Of a stretch of DNA of 6,291 bases, positions 1 to 6,162 are shown one piece after another; position 1 is the first letter of the stretch, and each line of letters starts with the position of its first letter. The position numbers were made by a program, and so were the translations under genes. Source of the DNA: Alphaproteobacteria bacterium (GTDB lineage: Bacteria; Pseudomonadota; Alphaproteobacteria; Sphingomonadales; SMXR01). The stretch is taken from assembly GCA_004356215.1 (NCBI GenBank), contig SMXR01000092.1, positions 1 through 6,291 of the forward strand, read 5' to 3'. The notes beneath the pieces are model-generated. The model did not search any database. It worked only from the letters and a program-made list of their open reading frames with translations, and was not told the origin of the DNA.

Positions 1-718
1 CTTCGCCGAGGACGTAAGAAGAGGCCTTGGAGGACAAAAACAAAACCGCATAGGCGACCTCTTCGGGCCGGCCAAACCGTTTCATGGGAACCATCTCGGT
101 AAACCCTGCTTTGGTGGCTTCAATCGCCTCTTCGGGCAAACCCAGTTTGTCAAAAATCGGCGTGTCTATCGGTCCCGGAGCAACCGCGTTGACGCGGATG
201 TTGCGTTCCAGCAAATCCGCCGAAAGGGTTCTGGCGAACGAACGCACCGCCGCCTTGGTGGCGGAGTATACGGCGGTGTTGGCAAAACCGGCTGTGCTCG
301 CGGTTGAGGTGTTGAGAACAATGGTAGCGCCGTCAATCAAGAGTGGCAAAGCCTTTTGCACGGTGAAAAAGAGGCCCTTGACGTTGATATCCATCATCCG
401 GTCGTAGGTCGCTTCATCGACGCTCTCCAGGGGGCCAAAAGTGGCAACCCCGGCGTTGGCAAAAAGAATATCCAGTTTTTTGAAGCGTTTGCCGATTTCC
501 TCATAAAGGCTGGAAATATCGTCCAGCTTTGAGGTGTCGGACTGAATGGCAACGGTACCGTCACCGATTTCTCGGGCCGCAGCATCGAGCCTTTCCTGGT
601 CGCGCCCGGTTATGATCACCGTAGCGCCTTCGGCCTTGAACAGCTTGGCGGTGGCCAAACCAATGCCGCTGTTACCGCCGGTAATGAGGGCAATTTTTCC
701 GTCTAGTTTTTTCGTCAT
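1..718 (-). CDS. Classical SDR-family NAD(P)-dependent oxidoreductase, C-terminus cut by window edge
   Basis: This frame is open from ATG at 718 to the window edge, giving 239 residues; the usual SDR ending (a few residues after FLSSKASSYVLGE) is missing. All classical short-chain dehydrogenase/reductase marks are visible: the Rossmann glycine motif TGGNSGIG at residues 13-20, NAG at 88-90, and the catalytic set N112, S138, Y151, K155 (YSATK at 151-155), followed by NAVAPGPIDTP at about 177-187. Arg39, just after the second beta strand (ITGRD), suggests a preference for NADP(H); this is family knowledge, not proof. The start is supported by a GGAAAG Shine-Dalgarno on the minus strand (723-728). 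The gene lies 38 bp behind the outer-membrane protein gene on the same strand, so it is probably the last visible gene of the transporter operon. The substrate is unknown; SDRs act on alcohols, ketones, sugars, steroids and acyl chains. It would be a soluble cytoplasmic enzyme. Confidence 0.93.
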   Translation of the reverse strand, partial: MTKKLDGKIALITGGNSGIGLATAKLFKAEGATVIITGRDQERLDAAAREIGDGTVAIQSDTSKLDDISSLYEEIGKRFKKLDILFANAGVATFGPLESVDEATYDRMMDINVKGLFFTVQKALPLLIDGATIVLNTSTASTAGFANTAVYSATKAAVRSFARTLSADLLERNIRVNAVAPGPIDTPIFDKLGLPEEAIEATKAGFTEMVPMKRFGRPEEVAYAVLFLSSKASSYVLGE

Positions 719-738
719 AGTACTTTCCTTTTGTGGGT

Positions 739-764
739 GGGTTAAAAATTAGAGGGTTAAAAAT
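739..764. repeat. Two direct copies of GGGTTAAAAAT at the end of the barrel gene
   Basis: The 11-mer occurs at 739-749 and 754-764, a 15-bp period. The second copy covers the stop codon of the outer-membrane protein gene. It looks like a small tandem duplication in the 38-bp spacer before the SDR gene. No hairpin or terminator is formed, so transcription should read through into the SDR gene. Confidence 0.5.
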
Positions 765-1962
765 ATCGCGCCAGCCGCAGCTGGACATAATCATCGCGCG
801 AGATTGCGAATAGCGCCTCGCCGGGATCAGCGCCGGTGAAAAACCGGGCGCGCAGTTCAATAACATAATGCTGGGCCAGGCGCCGTTCGGCCTCGATGGT
901 GTAAAAGGTCTCGGAAGACGACGGATCGACGATCACCCCGACCAGGACCGAGGTATCCTGGATATCGTTCAGCGCCAGCCGCATCCCGGCAAAAATATCA
1001 TCTTCAAAGGGGGTTGCCGGGGCGCTTGCATCGCGGCCATCGTGCAGGTATTCGGCCAAAACCCCGATATCGGCATTGCCGCCAAAAACCTGGAAAAAGG
1101 TGTATTCGGTCCCGGCGACAAAAGCGCCGAAAGTTCCGCCCTGGCCGCCGCGGATGATGCCTTCGAATTTAAACAGCCAGGCGTCCTTGGTGTACTGCAA
1201 ATCAACCCCGGCCTGGTTGATGATGTCATAGTGCGGGATCAGCGCGCTTCCGGCCTGGTTGGGGACCAACGTCGGCACGCGCCCGGTGCCCCAGAAATAA
1301 TAAACCCCGATATCAAGGTCACCAAAGTAATGCGAATAGCGGAGAGCGACATCGACATGCTTCTGGCCCAAGTCGGAAGAGTAAACCGGGCTGGAGGTAT
1401 CAACCGGGATCGGCGCCCGCAGCCGGCCCTCGCTGCCGGGAAAGGTGCGTTCTCTGAACCCGGGCAGCACATAAATATCAATCTGGCCCCAGTTTTGAAA
1501 CGTGGTGAAATTGATCATCGGCTGGCCGAGGAAATCCTCGCCGTCCAGGTCCTCGACCAGATCGACCTGGTTGATGACGTTGACCAGATGGTTCGATTCG
1601 GTCACCCCCCAGAACACCCGGTTGAACCCGGTCAGGATTTCCCAGCTGCCGCCCCGGTAGAGCCAGTAGGCCTCGCGGATATCAAAATGGGTGCGCTCAT
1701 CATCGCGGCTATCAAGCCGGAAATAGGGAATGAAGCTGAACTGGTGTTTGCCGTCCGAGGTGCGGTAGCGAAATTCAGGGGTGACAATCAATGAAATTTC
1801 GGCATTCCCCGCTTGCCCGGAAAATTGGGATGAGAACGGAAACACCCGGGTCTCGACCCCGATGAACCCCGAAATGTCGAGGGGTCCAAGCTCTGCAGCG
1901 GCCGCACCTTGGAGGGGGATAGCGACCGCTGCAAAACCTAGGAGGGAGGAGAGAAATTTCAT
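757..1962 (-). CDS. Outer-membrane beta-barrel protein (DUF1302-like in character)
   Basis: The 401-residue product begins with a signal peptide (MKFLSSLLGFAAVAIPLQGAAAA, likely cut between A23 and E24). The mature part is rich in alternating aromatic/polar strands such as GVYYFWGTGRV and YVIELRARFFTG, and it ends in QLRLARYF. A terminal Phe preceded by alternating hydrophobic residues is the usual signal for BAM-dependent barrel insertion. It contains no cysteine. The stretch around residues 100-150 (GSWEILTGFNRVFWGVTESN, then NVINQVDLVEDLDGED) recalls the 'W-G-x...NP-D' region of DUF1302-type barrels that occur beside MMPL transporters, but I cannot assign a family firmly. ATG at 1962 has an AGGA Shine-Dalgarno (1969-1972) at a 6-nt spacing. 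The gene is 29 bp downstream of the LolA-like gene. It is probably the outer-membrane exit (or entry) pore for the substrate of the MMPL protein. A long open frame on the opposite strand here is a shadow. Confidence 0.88.
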   Translation of the reverse strand: MKFLSSLLGFAAVAIPLQGAAAAELGPLDISGFIGVETRVFPFSSQFSGQAGNAEISLIVTPEFRYRTSDGKHQFSFIPYFRLDSRDDERTHFDIREAYWLYRGGSWEILTGFNRVFWGVTESNHLVNVINQVDLVEDLDGEDFLGQPMINFTTFQNWGQIDIYVLPGFRERTFPGSEGRLRAPIPVDTSSPVYSSDLGQKHVDVALRYSHYFGDLDIGVYYFWGTGRVPTLVPNQAGSALIPHYDIINQAGVDLQYTKDAWLFKFEGIIRGGQGGTFGAFVAGTEYTFFQVFGGNADIGVLAEYLHDGRDASAPATPFEDDIFAGMRLALNDIQDTSVLVGVIVDPSSSETFYTIEAERRLAQHYVIELRARFFTGADPGEALFAISRDDYVQLRLARYF

Positions 1963-1991
1963 TCAAATTCCTAAACGAACCTATGCCAGTC

Positions 1992-2804
1992 CTAACGGAC
2001 CCGGCGCAGAACCCCTTTTTGGAAGTCGTTGTCCTGAAGCCCGGTTTTAAAGGCATAGTCTGAATAAATCAGGTCTGTGCTTTTGCCGGTCAGGTGGTTT
2101 TCCATGCGCAGCGTTTGCGCGCGCCAGTACCCACCATCGTATTCACGGTAATCTTCCAGCTTAAGGGTTTTCAAAAGCGCCCCCTTGCGGTCGTAAAAAT
2201 CAACCTTGCGGAGCTGGAATACGGTCTGATCAATCCAGGCAATCTGTTTGGTATAGCCCGAATTTTCATACCGCGGAAACCGCTCCACGACATCGCAGGT
2301 GAAATCACCGCAGACCTCTTCACCGATGTATTTATAGGTAAATTTGTTGAGCTCAAGCGAGGTAAAATCCTCAAAGGCAAATTCGCTGCCGACAAACGGG
2401 CCTGATTTGTTGACGCTTGAAATCCGTTTCACCCGTTTCAGGGCCGGCAGGTAAAGCCACTGGTCATCGGGATCAAGGATTTTGGCATAGGACAAAAGCG
2501 CCGTGCCATAAATATCGGCCGGGGTGTAAAAGACAATCAGGCTTTTATCGCCAACGTCTTCATCCGGGATCTCGAGGGTTTTCAGCGCCAGCGTCCGGGT
2601 GGTTTCCTGGCCGTGGGCGTTCCTGAGAATCATTTTCATGTCAACAACACTGTCGGTAAATCCACGGTCCGAGCGGTCTGAGCGGGCAGCAATCTCAAAG
2701 CCCTTGTCTTCAAGCTCGCCGGCATAAGCTCCGCCGGCAAGAAGCGTGGCGAACAGCCCCGCCAGCAGCAGACGGCTAAGCAGTTTGCGTGATGAGTTTT
2801 TCAT
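1992..2804 (-). CDS. LolA-like periplasmic protein ('outer membrane lipoprotein-sorting protein' family)
   Basis: The 270-residue protein has a signal peptide with a basic start (MKNSSRK), a hydrophobic core to about residue 25 and a likely AYA|GE cut near residue 28. The body matches the LolA-like family known as outer membrane lipoprotein-sorting protein (PF17131). Its diagnostic central stretch runs from about residue 107 to 147: DPDDQWLYLPALKRVKRISS, then GSEFAFEDF. Family members have an open half-barrel that holds acyl chains or other hydrophobic ligands in the periplasm and are typically encoded next to MMPL transporters. The only two cysteines, C165 and C170 (EEVCGDFTCD), are close together and could form a small disulfide in the oxidising periplasm. 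There is no lipobox, so the protein should be soluble. The start lies inside the 3' end of the MMPL gene (29-bp overlap) with a strong AAAGGAG site, which implies translational coupling. Its likely job is to carry cargo between the inner-membrane transporter and the outer-membrane barrel. It is not canonical LolA, which serves LolCDE. Confidence 0.9.
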   Translation of the reverse strand: MKNSSRKLLSRLLLAGLFATLLAGGAYAGELEDKGFEIAARSDRSDRGFTDSVVDMKMILRNAHGQETTRTLALKTLEIPDEDVGDKSLIVFYTPADIYGTALLSYAKILDPDDQWLYLPALKRVKRISSVNKSGPFVGSEFAFEDFTSLELNKFTYKYIGEEVCGDFTCDVVERFPRYENSGYTKQIAWIDQTVFQLRKVDFYDRKGALLKTLKLEDYREYDGGYWRAQTLRMENHLTGKSTDLIYSDYAFKTGLQDNDFQKGVLRRVR

Positions 2805-5130
2805 TGGTTACTCCTTTGGTTTCTTTTTCATAGCCGATCATCAGGATCGCGGGCAGCAACAGGAAATCCACGATCAGGGCAATGACGATGGTCAAGGCTG
2901 TCAGCAGGCCCATCTGGGAATTGATCAGGAAGGTGGAGGTTGCCAGAACCGCAAACCCGAAGGTCAGGATTATGGTGGTCAGGATAATTGCCTGGCCGAC
3001 GGTCTCGAAGGCATAGCGGATGGCGTCGGGACGGCTCAGGCCTTTTTCGCGGATGCCTCTTAAATACTTGGTCAGGAAATGGACGGTGTCATCAACCACG
3101 ATGCCAAGGCTGGTGGCGGCCACGGTTGACGCCGCCATCCCAATCTGGCCGACCAGTAACGCCCAGACGCCGAAGGCGATCAGGATCGGCACCGCGTTCG
3201 GGATAATGCTCATGGCGCCGATGGCAAAGCTTCTTAGGGCAAAAATCATAATACCCGCGATCAGGATTACGGCGAAGACGTTGCCCTTCAGCATGCCCTC
3301 GATGTTGCGCTGGGAAATGTAGGAGAACATGACGGTGGCGCCGGTCGGCTTGCCAATCATGTAGGCCGGCAGGTTATCCGCAACATAGGCTTCGGAGCGG
3401 TCGAGGAATGTGCGCACCTTCGCGGTCGACAGGTTCAGCAGCGTTGCGGTTACCCGGGTTGCCGATTTATCAATATTGATCCGGTCATTGAGGTCGAGGC
3501 CATAGGGCAAGGAGAGTTCATACAGCAGCAGATACTGCGCCGCCATTTGGCGGTCGTCCGGGATCCGGTAAAAATCTTCATCATCGCCATGGAGGTTTTT
3601 ATTGAGGCGCTTGATGATGTCGGTATAGGAAAAGACATGGGCGACTTCGGGCTGGGCACGGAGCCAGCCGGTGAAGGTTTCGAGATTTTCCAGGTATTCC
3701 GGGTTGGATATACCGCCGGCCTCATTCGCCTCCATTGAATATTCCACCACATAAGGCCCGTTCAGGTTGGCAATGGCAAACTCGGTGTCGGTGCGGAATT
3801 CTATCCGCTCATCGAAATATTTGACCCATTCGTCGTTGAGCTCAAGCGTTGGCACCATCGAGATCAAGGCCACGCTGGCTGCGCCCATAATGATCAGGAT
3901 CGAGCGCCGCTTGATCAGGACAAAGTCGGCAAAGCGGCCGAGGAATTTCTGCATCGTATATTTGCTTTCGGTTCTCGCCTTGGCGTGGATTGGCAGCAAT
4001 GACAGGATTGCCGGCAGGAACGCCAGCGATAAGGCCCAGGCCACGGCGATACCGGCAGCGGTGATATTCCCCAGGTGCCAGAATGGTGGCGAGTCCGAAA
4101 AGTTCAGCGCCAGGAAGCCGACGATTGTGGTCAGCGAGGTAATGCTAACGGGGAGGAAATTGATCCGCACACTTTCCTTGATGGCAAAGATTTTGTCATG
4201 ACCATCGCGCATCAAATTCAGCATGGTGACCAGGATATGGATACTGTCCGCGATTGCCAGCGTCAGGATAATGGTTGGCGCGGTGACCGAAATTGGCGTC
4301 AGCTTGACGCCGCTAAACCCGGCAAGACCCATCGCCGCCACACTTGAGAACCCGATCACCAGAAGCGTTGCAAAGGTTGCGCCAAAGCTGCGCAGCATAA
4401 TAATCATAAAAATCAACAAAACGCCGTACATGATCGGCACCAGGGTGACAATGTCCTTCTCTCCGGCCTCAGCAAAGGCATTGTTCAACATCGAAAGCCC
4501 GGAAATCGCGATTTTCAAGTCGGGATATTCACTGCGGATTTCGGTGGCAATTTGGCGCGCCACGGCGACCGCTTCGGGTACCTCGCGGATATCCACCTGG
4601 GGCATCTGCAGGGTGACATTGACGCCGGTGGTGCCGGCATCGGGGGAAATCAGGTTGTTGAGCAAAAGCGGCTCGGCCAGGGCAATCGCCTGGCGTCTGT
4701 CAAGCTCGGCTTGCGACATGTTGGCGCCATCGCGGATCAGGTCTTCCACTGTCAGGTCGTCGCCGTCGGCCCAGCTGTACTGGAAATTTGTGATCGAATC
4801 GACCCGCAGGGCATAGGGAATGGTCCAGGCCTTGGCGGTGATTTTTTCAATCGCTTCGGTGACTTTGGGGCTAAAGACCTTGCCGTCCTTGGGCTGGACG
4901 ACAAAAATGATGTTATCGTTTTTTGTGTAAATTTTCTGAAAGTCTTCAAAGGCGGTCAGCTCGGGATTTTCATCGGAGAAAAACACCCGGTAGTTGGTTG
5001 AAAATTCCAGATGCCGCATGCCGCTGGCGGCGCCCAGGACGGCGACAATGGTGGCAAGTAAAACCAGCCAGCGAAAACGAAGTATCCAGCTGGTGTACGT
5101 CAGAATTTTATTTTCAAATTTACTTCCCAT
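2776..5130 (-). CDS. RND superfamily MMPL/HAE3-type inner-membrane transporter
   Basis: The 784-residue protein shows the duplicated RND/MMPL plan. TM1 is at about 20-38, a periplasmic domain at 39-225, TM2-6 at about 229-380, a linker, TM7 at about 405-426, a second periplasmic domain at 427-612 and TM8-12 at about 616-766. Acidic residues in the two symmetry-related central helices are present: D295 in LAIADSIHIL and D680/D681 in LGIVVDDTVHFLTKY. These are the expected proton-relay positions for a proton-driven pump. The short loops and total length fit the HAE3/MMPL group (e.g. HpnN-like, sterol- and lipid-handling members) rather than the roughly 1000-residue AcrB type. ATG at 5130 follows AAGGG with a 7-nt spacing. 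It is the first gene of the minus-strand operon, behind a promoter overlapped by putative TetR sites. No membrane-fusion protein or TolC gene is present, so cargo probably passes to the LolA-like protein encoded next. Substrate and direction of transport are not evident. Confidence 0.94.
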   Translation of the reverse strand: MGSKFENKILTYTSWILRFRWLVLLATIVAVLGAASGMRHLEFSTNYRVFFSDENPELTAFEDFQKIYTKNDNIIFVVQPKDGKVFSPKVTEAIEKITAKAWTIPYALRVDSITNFQYSWADGDDLTVEDLIRDGANMSQAELDRRQAIALAEPLLLNNLISPDAGTTGVNVTLQMPQVDIREVPEAVAVARQIATEIRSEYPDLKIAISGLSMLNNAFAEAGEKDIVTLVPIMYGVLLIFMIIMLRSFGATFATLLVIGFSSVAAMGLAGFSGVKLTPISVTAPTIILTLAIADSIHILVTMLNLMRDGHDKIFAIKESVRINFLPVSITSLTTIVGFLALNFSDSPPFWHLGNITAAGIAVAWALSLAFLPAILSLLPIHAKARTESKYTMQKFLGRFADFVLIKRRSILIIMGAASVALISMVPTLELNDEWVKYFDERIEFRTDTEFAIANLNGPYVVEYSMEANEAGGISNPEYLENLETFTGWLRAQPEVAHVFSYTDIIKRLNKNLHGDDEDFYRIPDDRQMAAQYLLLYELSLPYGLDLNDRINIDKSATRVTATLLNLSTAKVRTFLDRSEAYVADNLPAYMIGKPTGATVMFSYISQRNIEGMLKGNVFAVILIAGIMIFALRSFAIGAMSIIPNAVPILIAFGVWALLVGQIGMAASTVAATSLGIVVDDTVHFLTKYLRGIREKGLSRPDAIRYAFETVGQAIILTTIILTFGFAVLATSTFLINSQMGLLTALTIVIALIVDFLLLPAILMIGYEKETKGVTNEKLITQTA
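2811..2817 (-). promoter_or_regulatory. Shine-Dalgarno of the LolA-like gene, inside the MMPL coding region
   Basis: AAAGGAG on the minus strand lies 6 nt before ATG 2804, within the last codons of the MMPL gene. It fixes the start of the LolA-like protein and shows that ribosomes finishing the transporter would pass directly over it, so the two proteins are probably made in linked amounts. Confidence 0.85.
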
Positions 5131-5151
5131 TTTAGAACCCTTTTGGCATCA

Positions 5152-5200
5152 TCTTTATTTTTTAAGAATATACATTCTGAAAATCGGCTAAAAATAAAGA
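5152..5200 (-). repeat. 11-bp perfect inverted repeat in the MMPL leader
   Basis: TCTTTATTTTT (5152-5162) and AAAAATAAAGA (5190-5200) are exact reverse complements separated by 27 bp. That interval contains operator 1. In the minus-strand transcript they could form an A/U-only stem with an internal palindromic hairpin, shortly before the MMPL ribosome-binding site. The stem is weak because it is almost all A-U, so chance in an AT-rich spacer is possible. Confidence 0.45.
5165..5178 (-). promoter_or_regulatory. Putative TetR operator 1 (leader of MMPL operon)
   Basis: AGAATATACATTCT is a perfect inverted repeat with AGAAT/ATTCT arms. Read on the minus strand it is TCAGAATGTATATTCTTAAA, matching the other two sites even outside the palindrome. 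It lies in the transcribed leader, 34 bp before the MMPL start codon, where a bound repressor could act as a roadblock. Confidence 0.68.
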
Positions 5201-5220
5201 GCGACTCGGGGCCCTTTTTC

Positions 5221-5234
5221 AGAATGATCGTTCT
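5221..5234 (+). promoter_or_regulatory. Putative TetR operator 2 (on the MMPL operon start site)
   Basis: AGAATGATCGTTCT is palindromic except for one base pair, with extended context TCAGAATGATCGTTCTTATA. It touches the -10 box of the MMPL promoter and covers its predicted transcription start, the classic position for a repressor site. Confidence 0.75.
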
Positions 5235-5262
5235 TATATTGGATGGTGCCCGTTTCTGTCAA
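5233..5262 (-). promoter_or_regulatory. Sigma70-like promoter of the MMPL operon
   Basis: On the minus strand there is a perfect -35 box TTGACA (5262-5257), an 18-bp spacer and a -10 box TATAAG (5238-5233, 5 of 6 consensus). The predicted start is near 5226, leaving a leader of about 95 nt before the MMPL ATG. The -10 box and start site are overlapped by one putative TetR site, which would block RNA polymerase. Seen in sequence; activity is inferred. Confidence 0.72.
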
Positions 5263-5276
5263 CCCATAAAAACGGG
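5249..5276. repeat. CCCGTTT / AAACGGG inverted repeat between the divergent -35 boxes
   Basis: CCCGTTT (5249-5255) and AAACGGG (5270-5276) are perfect 7-bp arms 14 bp apart. They are unrelated to the AGAATG sites. They flank the -35 box of the MMPL promoter and end just before that of the TetR promoter. This could be a site for another regulator, but the arms are short. Confidence 0.3.
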
Positions 5277-5281
5277 TATTT

Positions 5282-5310
5282 TTGTCATAACCCTTGATTT
5301 TTATTATAAA
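5282..5310 (+). promoter_or_regulatory. Sigma70-like promoter of the TetR gene
   Basis: On the plus strand TTGTCA (5282-5287) and TATAAA (5305-5310), each 5 of 6 to consensus, are separated by the ideal 17 bp. The predicted start near 5317 lies just ahead of the third AGAATG site (5324-5337), consistent with autorepression. A weaker alternative is TTGATT (5294-5299) with TAATAT (5317-5322), also 17 bp apart. The -35 boxes of the two divergent promoters are only about 20 bp apart. Confidence 0.65.
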
Positions 5311-5323
5311 AAACCTTAATATC

Positions 5324-5337
5324 AGAATGAATGTTCT
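5324..5337 (+). promoter_or_regulatory. Putative TetR operator 3 (after the TetR promoter)
   Basis: AGAATGAATGTTCT, in the context TCAGAATGAATGTTCTTAAA, shares AGAATG and TTCTTA with operator 2. It lies just downstream of the predicted TetR transcription start and 32 bp before the TetR start codon, so it probably mediates autoregulation. Confidence 0.72.
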
Positions 5338-5369
5338 TAAACTTGAGGAAAAAACCAAGGTAACCAACG

Positions 5370-5951
5370 ATGTCGAGACATAGAGAATTCAACGAACCCG
5401 AGGTGCTTGAAAAGGCAATGATGGCCTTTTGGCAGCAAGGCTATGAAGACACCTCTTACGATGACCTGGTCAAGGCCACCGGGGTCAGCCGTTATGGCCT
5501 TTATTCGGCATTCGGTGACAAGAAGGAATTTTTCCTCAAAGCACTCGATTACTATCTCGACATGAACCGCTGTGTGATGTTCGGCTCGCTTCTGGAGAAG
5601 GACGCCGCGCTCGATGACATTCACGATTATTTTGGGCGCATGGTCGAGAACGCCAACGACCCCAACAAGAAGGTCGGCTGCATGCTGTGCAACACCGCGA
5701 TTGAGCTGGCGCAATACGACAAGGACGTCGAGGACAAGATTCACGAAATTTTCAGGGATACCAAGTCGGTGCTTAAACGCGCGGTTAAAAACGCGATCAC
5801 GAACGGTGAATTAAACAAAGAAACCAATGCCAATGAGACCGCCGATTACCTGTTCGGGCTGATGATGGGCGGGGCAATGCTGGTGCGTTCGCCAATCGAA
5901 CGCTCGAAAATCAAAAACTATCTCAAAACCGGACTTTCTGTCCTTAAATAA
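5370..5951 (+). CDS. TetR/AcrR-family transcriptional regulator, divergent from the MMPL operon
   Basis: The 193-residue product has a typical TetR N-terminal DNA-binding domain. Helix 1 covers about residues 9-24 (EVLEKAMMAFWQQGYED), and the helix-turn-helix runs through TSYDDLVKATGVSRYGLYSAFGDK (28-51), with the characteristic GLYSAFGDKKEFF ending at 43-55. The C-terminal part is the variable ligand-binding and dimerisation domain. It carries GCMLCNTAIELA (103-114), a segment common in one large TetR subgroup, and has cysteines at 68, 104 and 107. The length is normal for the family. The start at 5370 has a modest AAGG site 9 nt upstream. It is transcribed away from the transporter operon. 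Three repeated AGAATGNNNNTTCT sites in the shared intergenic region are its likely operators, so it should repress both itself and the operon until a ligand binds. The ligand may be the transported molecule. The regulator assignment is firm; ligand and operator identity are inferred. Confidence 0.95.
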   Translation: MSRHREFNEPEVLEKAMMAFWQQGYEDTSYDDLVKATGVSRYGLYSAFGDKKEFFLKALDYYLDMNRCVMFGSLLEKDAALDDIHDYFGRMVENANDPNKKVGCMLCNTAIELAQYDKDVEDKIHEIFRDTKSVLKRAVKNAITNGELNKETNANETADYLFGLMMGGAMLVRSPIERSKIKNYLKTGLSVLK

Positions 5952-5954
5952 AAT

Positions 5955-6053
5955 TTATGGAAGATTCCAACCAGTAGCCCCATTGATTGTCTCATTCCCC
6001 CCTGAACAGGCGATAAGCAACAGCAGCAAGGCATAAGTTATGGTAAATCGCAT
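5955..6053 (-). CDS. Possible very small lipoprotein (32 residues) or remnant of one
   Basis: The minus-strand ORF starts at ATG 6053 and stops with TAA at 5957-5955. It reads as a miniature lipoprotein precursor: MRFTITYALLLLLIACSGGN followed by 12 residues (ETINGATGWNLP). The start has one positive charge, then a run of leucines, then LIAC|SGG, a good lipobox with the modified cysteine at position 16. After cleavage only 17 residues would remain, with Ser at +2, which predicts outer-membrane sorting in Enterobacteria-type Lol rules. I see no convincing Shine-Dalgarno upstream of 6053, which weakens the case. It is convergent with the TetR gene, ending 3 bp past that gene's stop. It might be a genuine tiny lipoprotein, a decayed 5' end of a longer lipoprotein gene, or chance. 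The lipobox is unusually good for chance. Confidence 0.4.
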   Translation of the reverse strand: MRFTITYALLLLLIACSGGNETINGATGWNLP

Positions 6054-6148
6054 AATGGTAAGGTACAAAAGCTGGTCGCACTTGACAATATTTCGTACCG
6101 AGTGACTGCAATCAGCTAATCACTGGCTAGATCTAGATACGAATTTTG

Positions 6149-6155
6149 AAAGGAG
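6149..6155 (+). promoter_or_regulatory. Shine-Dalgarno of the NTF2-like gene
   Basis: AAAGGAG ends 7 nt before ATG 6163. It is the main evidence that this edge-truncated frame is a real gene and that the start is right. Confidence 0.8.
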
Positions 6156-6162
6156 AGCCGTT

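Larger units (their letters stand above)
5952..6162. other. Intergenic stretch between TetR and the NTF2-like gene
   Basis: Apart from the possible minus-strand lipoprotein ORF, this region holds short perfect palindromes, TGGAAGATTCCA (5958-5969) and CTAGATCTAG (6127-6136). It also has an isolated TTGACA (6082-6087) that would suit a -35 box for the NTF2-like gene but has no acceptable -10 at 16-18 bp. I see no GC-rich hairpin followed by T residues, so no clear intrinsic terminator for TetR. Confidence 0.5.

Noticed and set aside
868..1794. 308-residue open frame on the plus strand, antisense to the barrel gene
   Set aside because: It has no ribosome-binding site or recognisable domain and its composition follows the real gene on the other strand, which has a signal peptide and barrel pattern. 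It is a shadow ORF.
1989..2000. GTCCTAACGGAC as a terminator at the end of the LolA-like gene
   Set aside because: The stem is only 4 bp, with no following T run, and it sits between two closely spaced co-oriented genes.
4223..4816. 197-residue plus-strand open frame within the MMPL gene
   Set aside because: The opposite strand encodes an unmistakable MMPL transporter throughout; this frame has no supporting start signal or family features.
5101..5115. CAGAATTTTATTTTC resembling a fourth operator
   Set aside because: It has only the left half (CAGAAT) and no TTCT at the right spacing, and it lies within the MMPL coding start.
5207..5220. GGGGCCC followed by T residues as a plus-strand terminator
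   Set aside because: GGGCCC has no loop and no gene on the plus strand ends ahead of it; it lies in the leader of the minus-strand operon.
5337..5744. 135-residue minus-strand frame overlapping the TetR gene and intergenic region
   Set aside because: It is antisense to a clear TetR coding sequence, has no domain and would end across operator 3 and the TetR leader.
5945..5957. TAAATAAAATTTA as a terminator after TetR
   Set aside because: It is an A/T-only short palindrome without a GC stem, so an intrinsic terminator is not supported.
6082..6110. Promoter for the NTF2-like gene based on TTGACA
   Set aside because: The -35 is perfect but the sequence 16-18 bp on (ACTGCA and neighbours) is not an acceptable -10 box; recorded only as a note.
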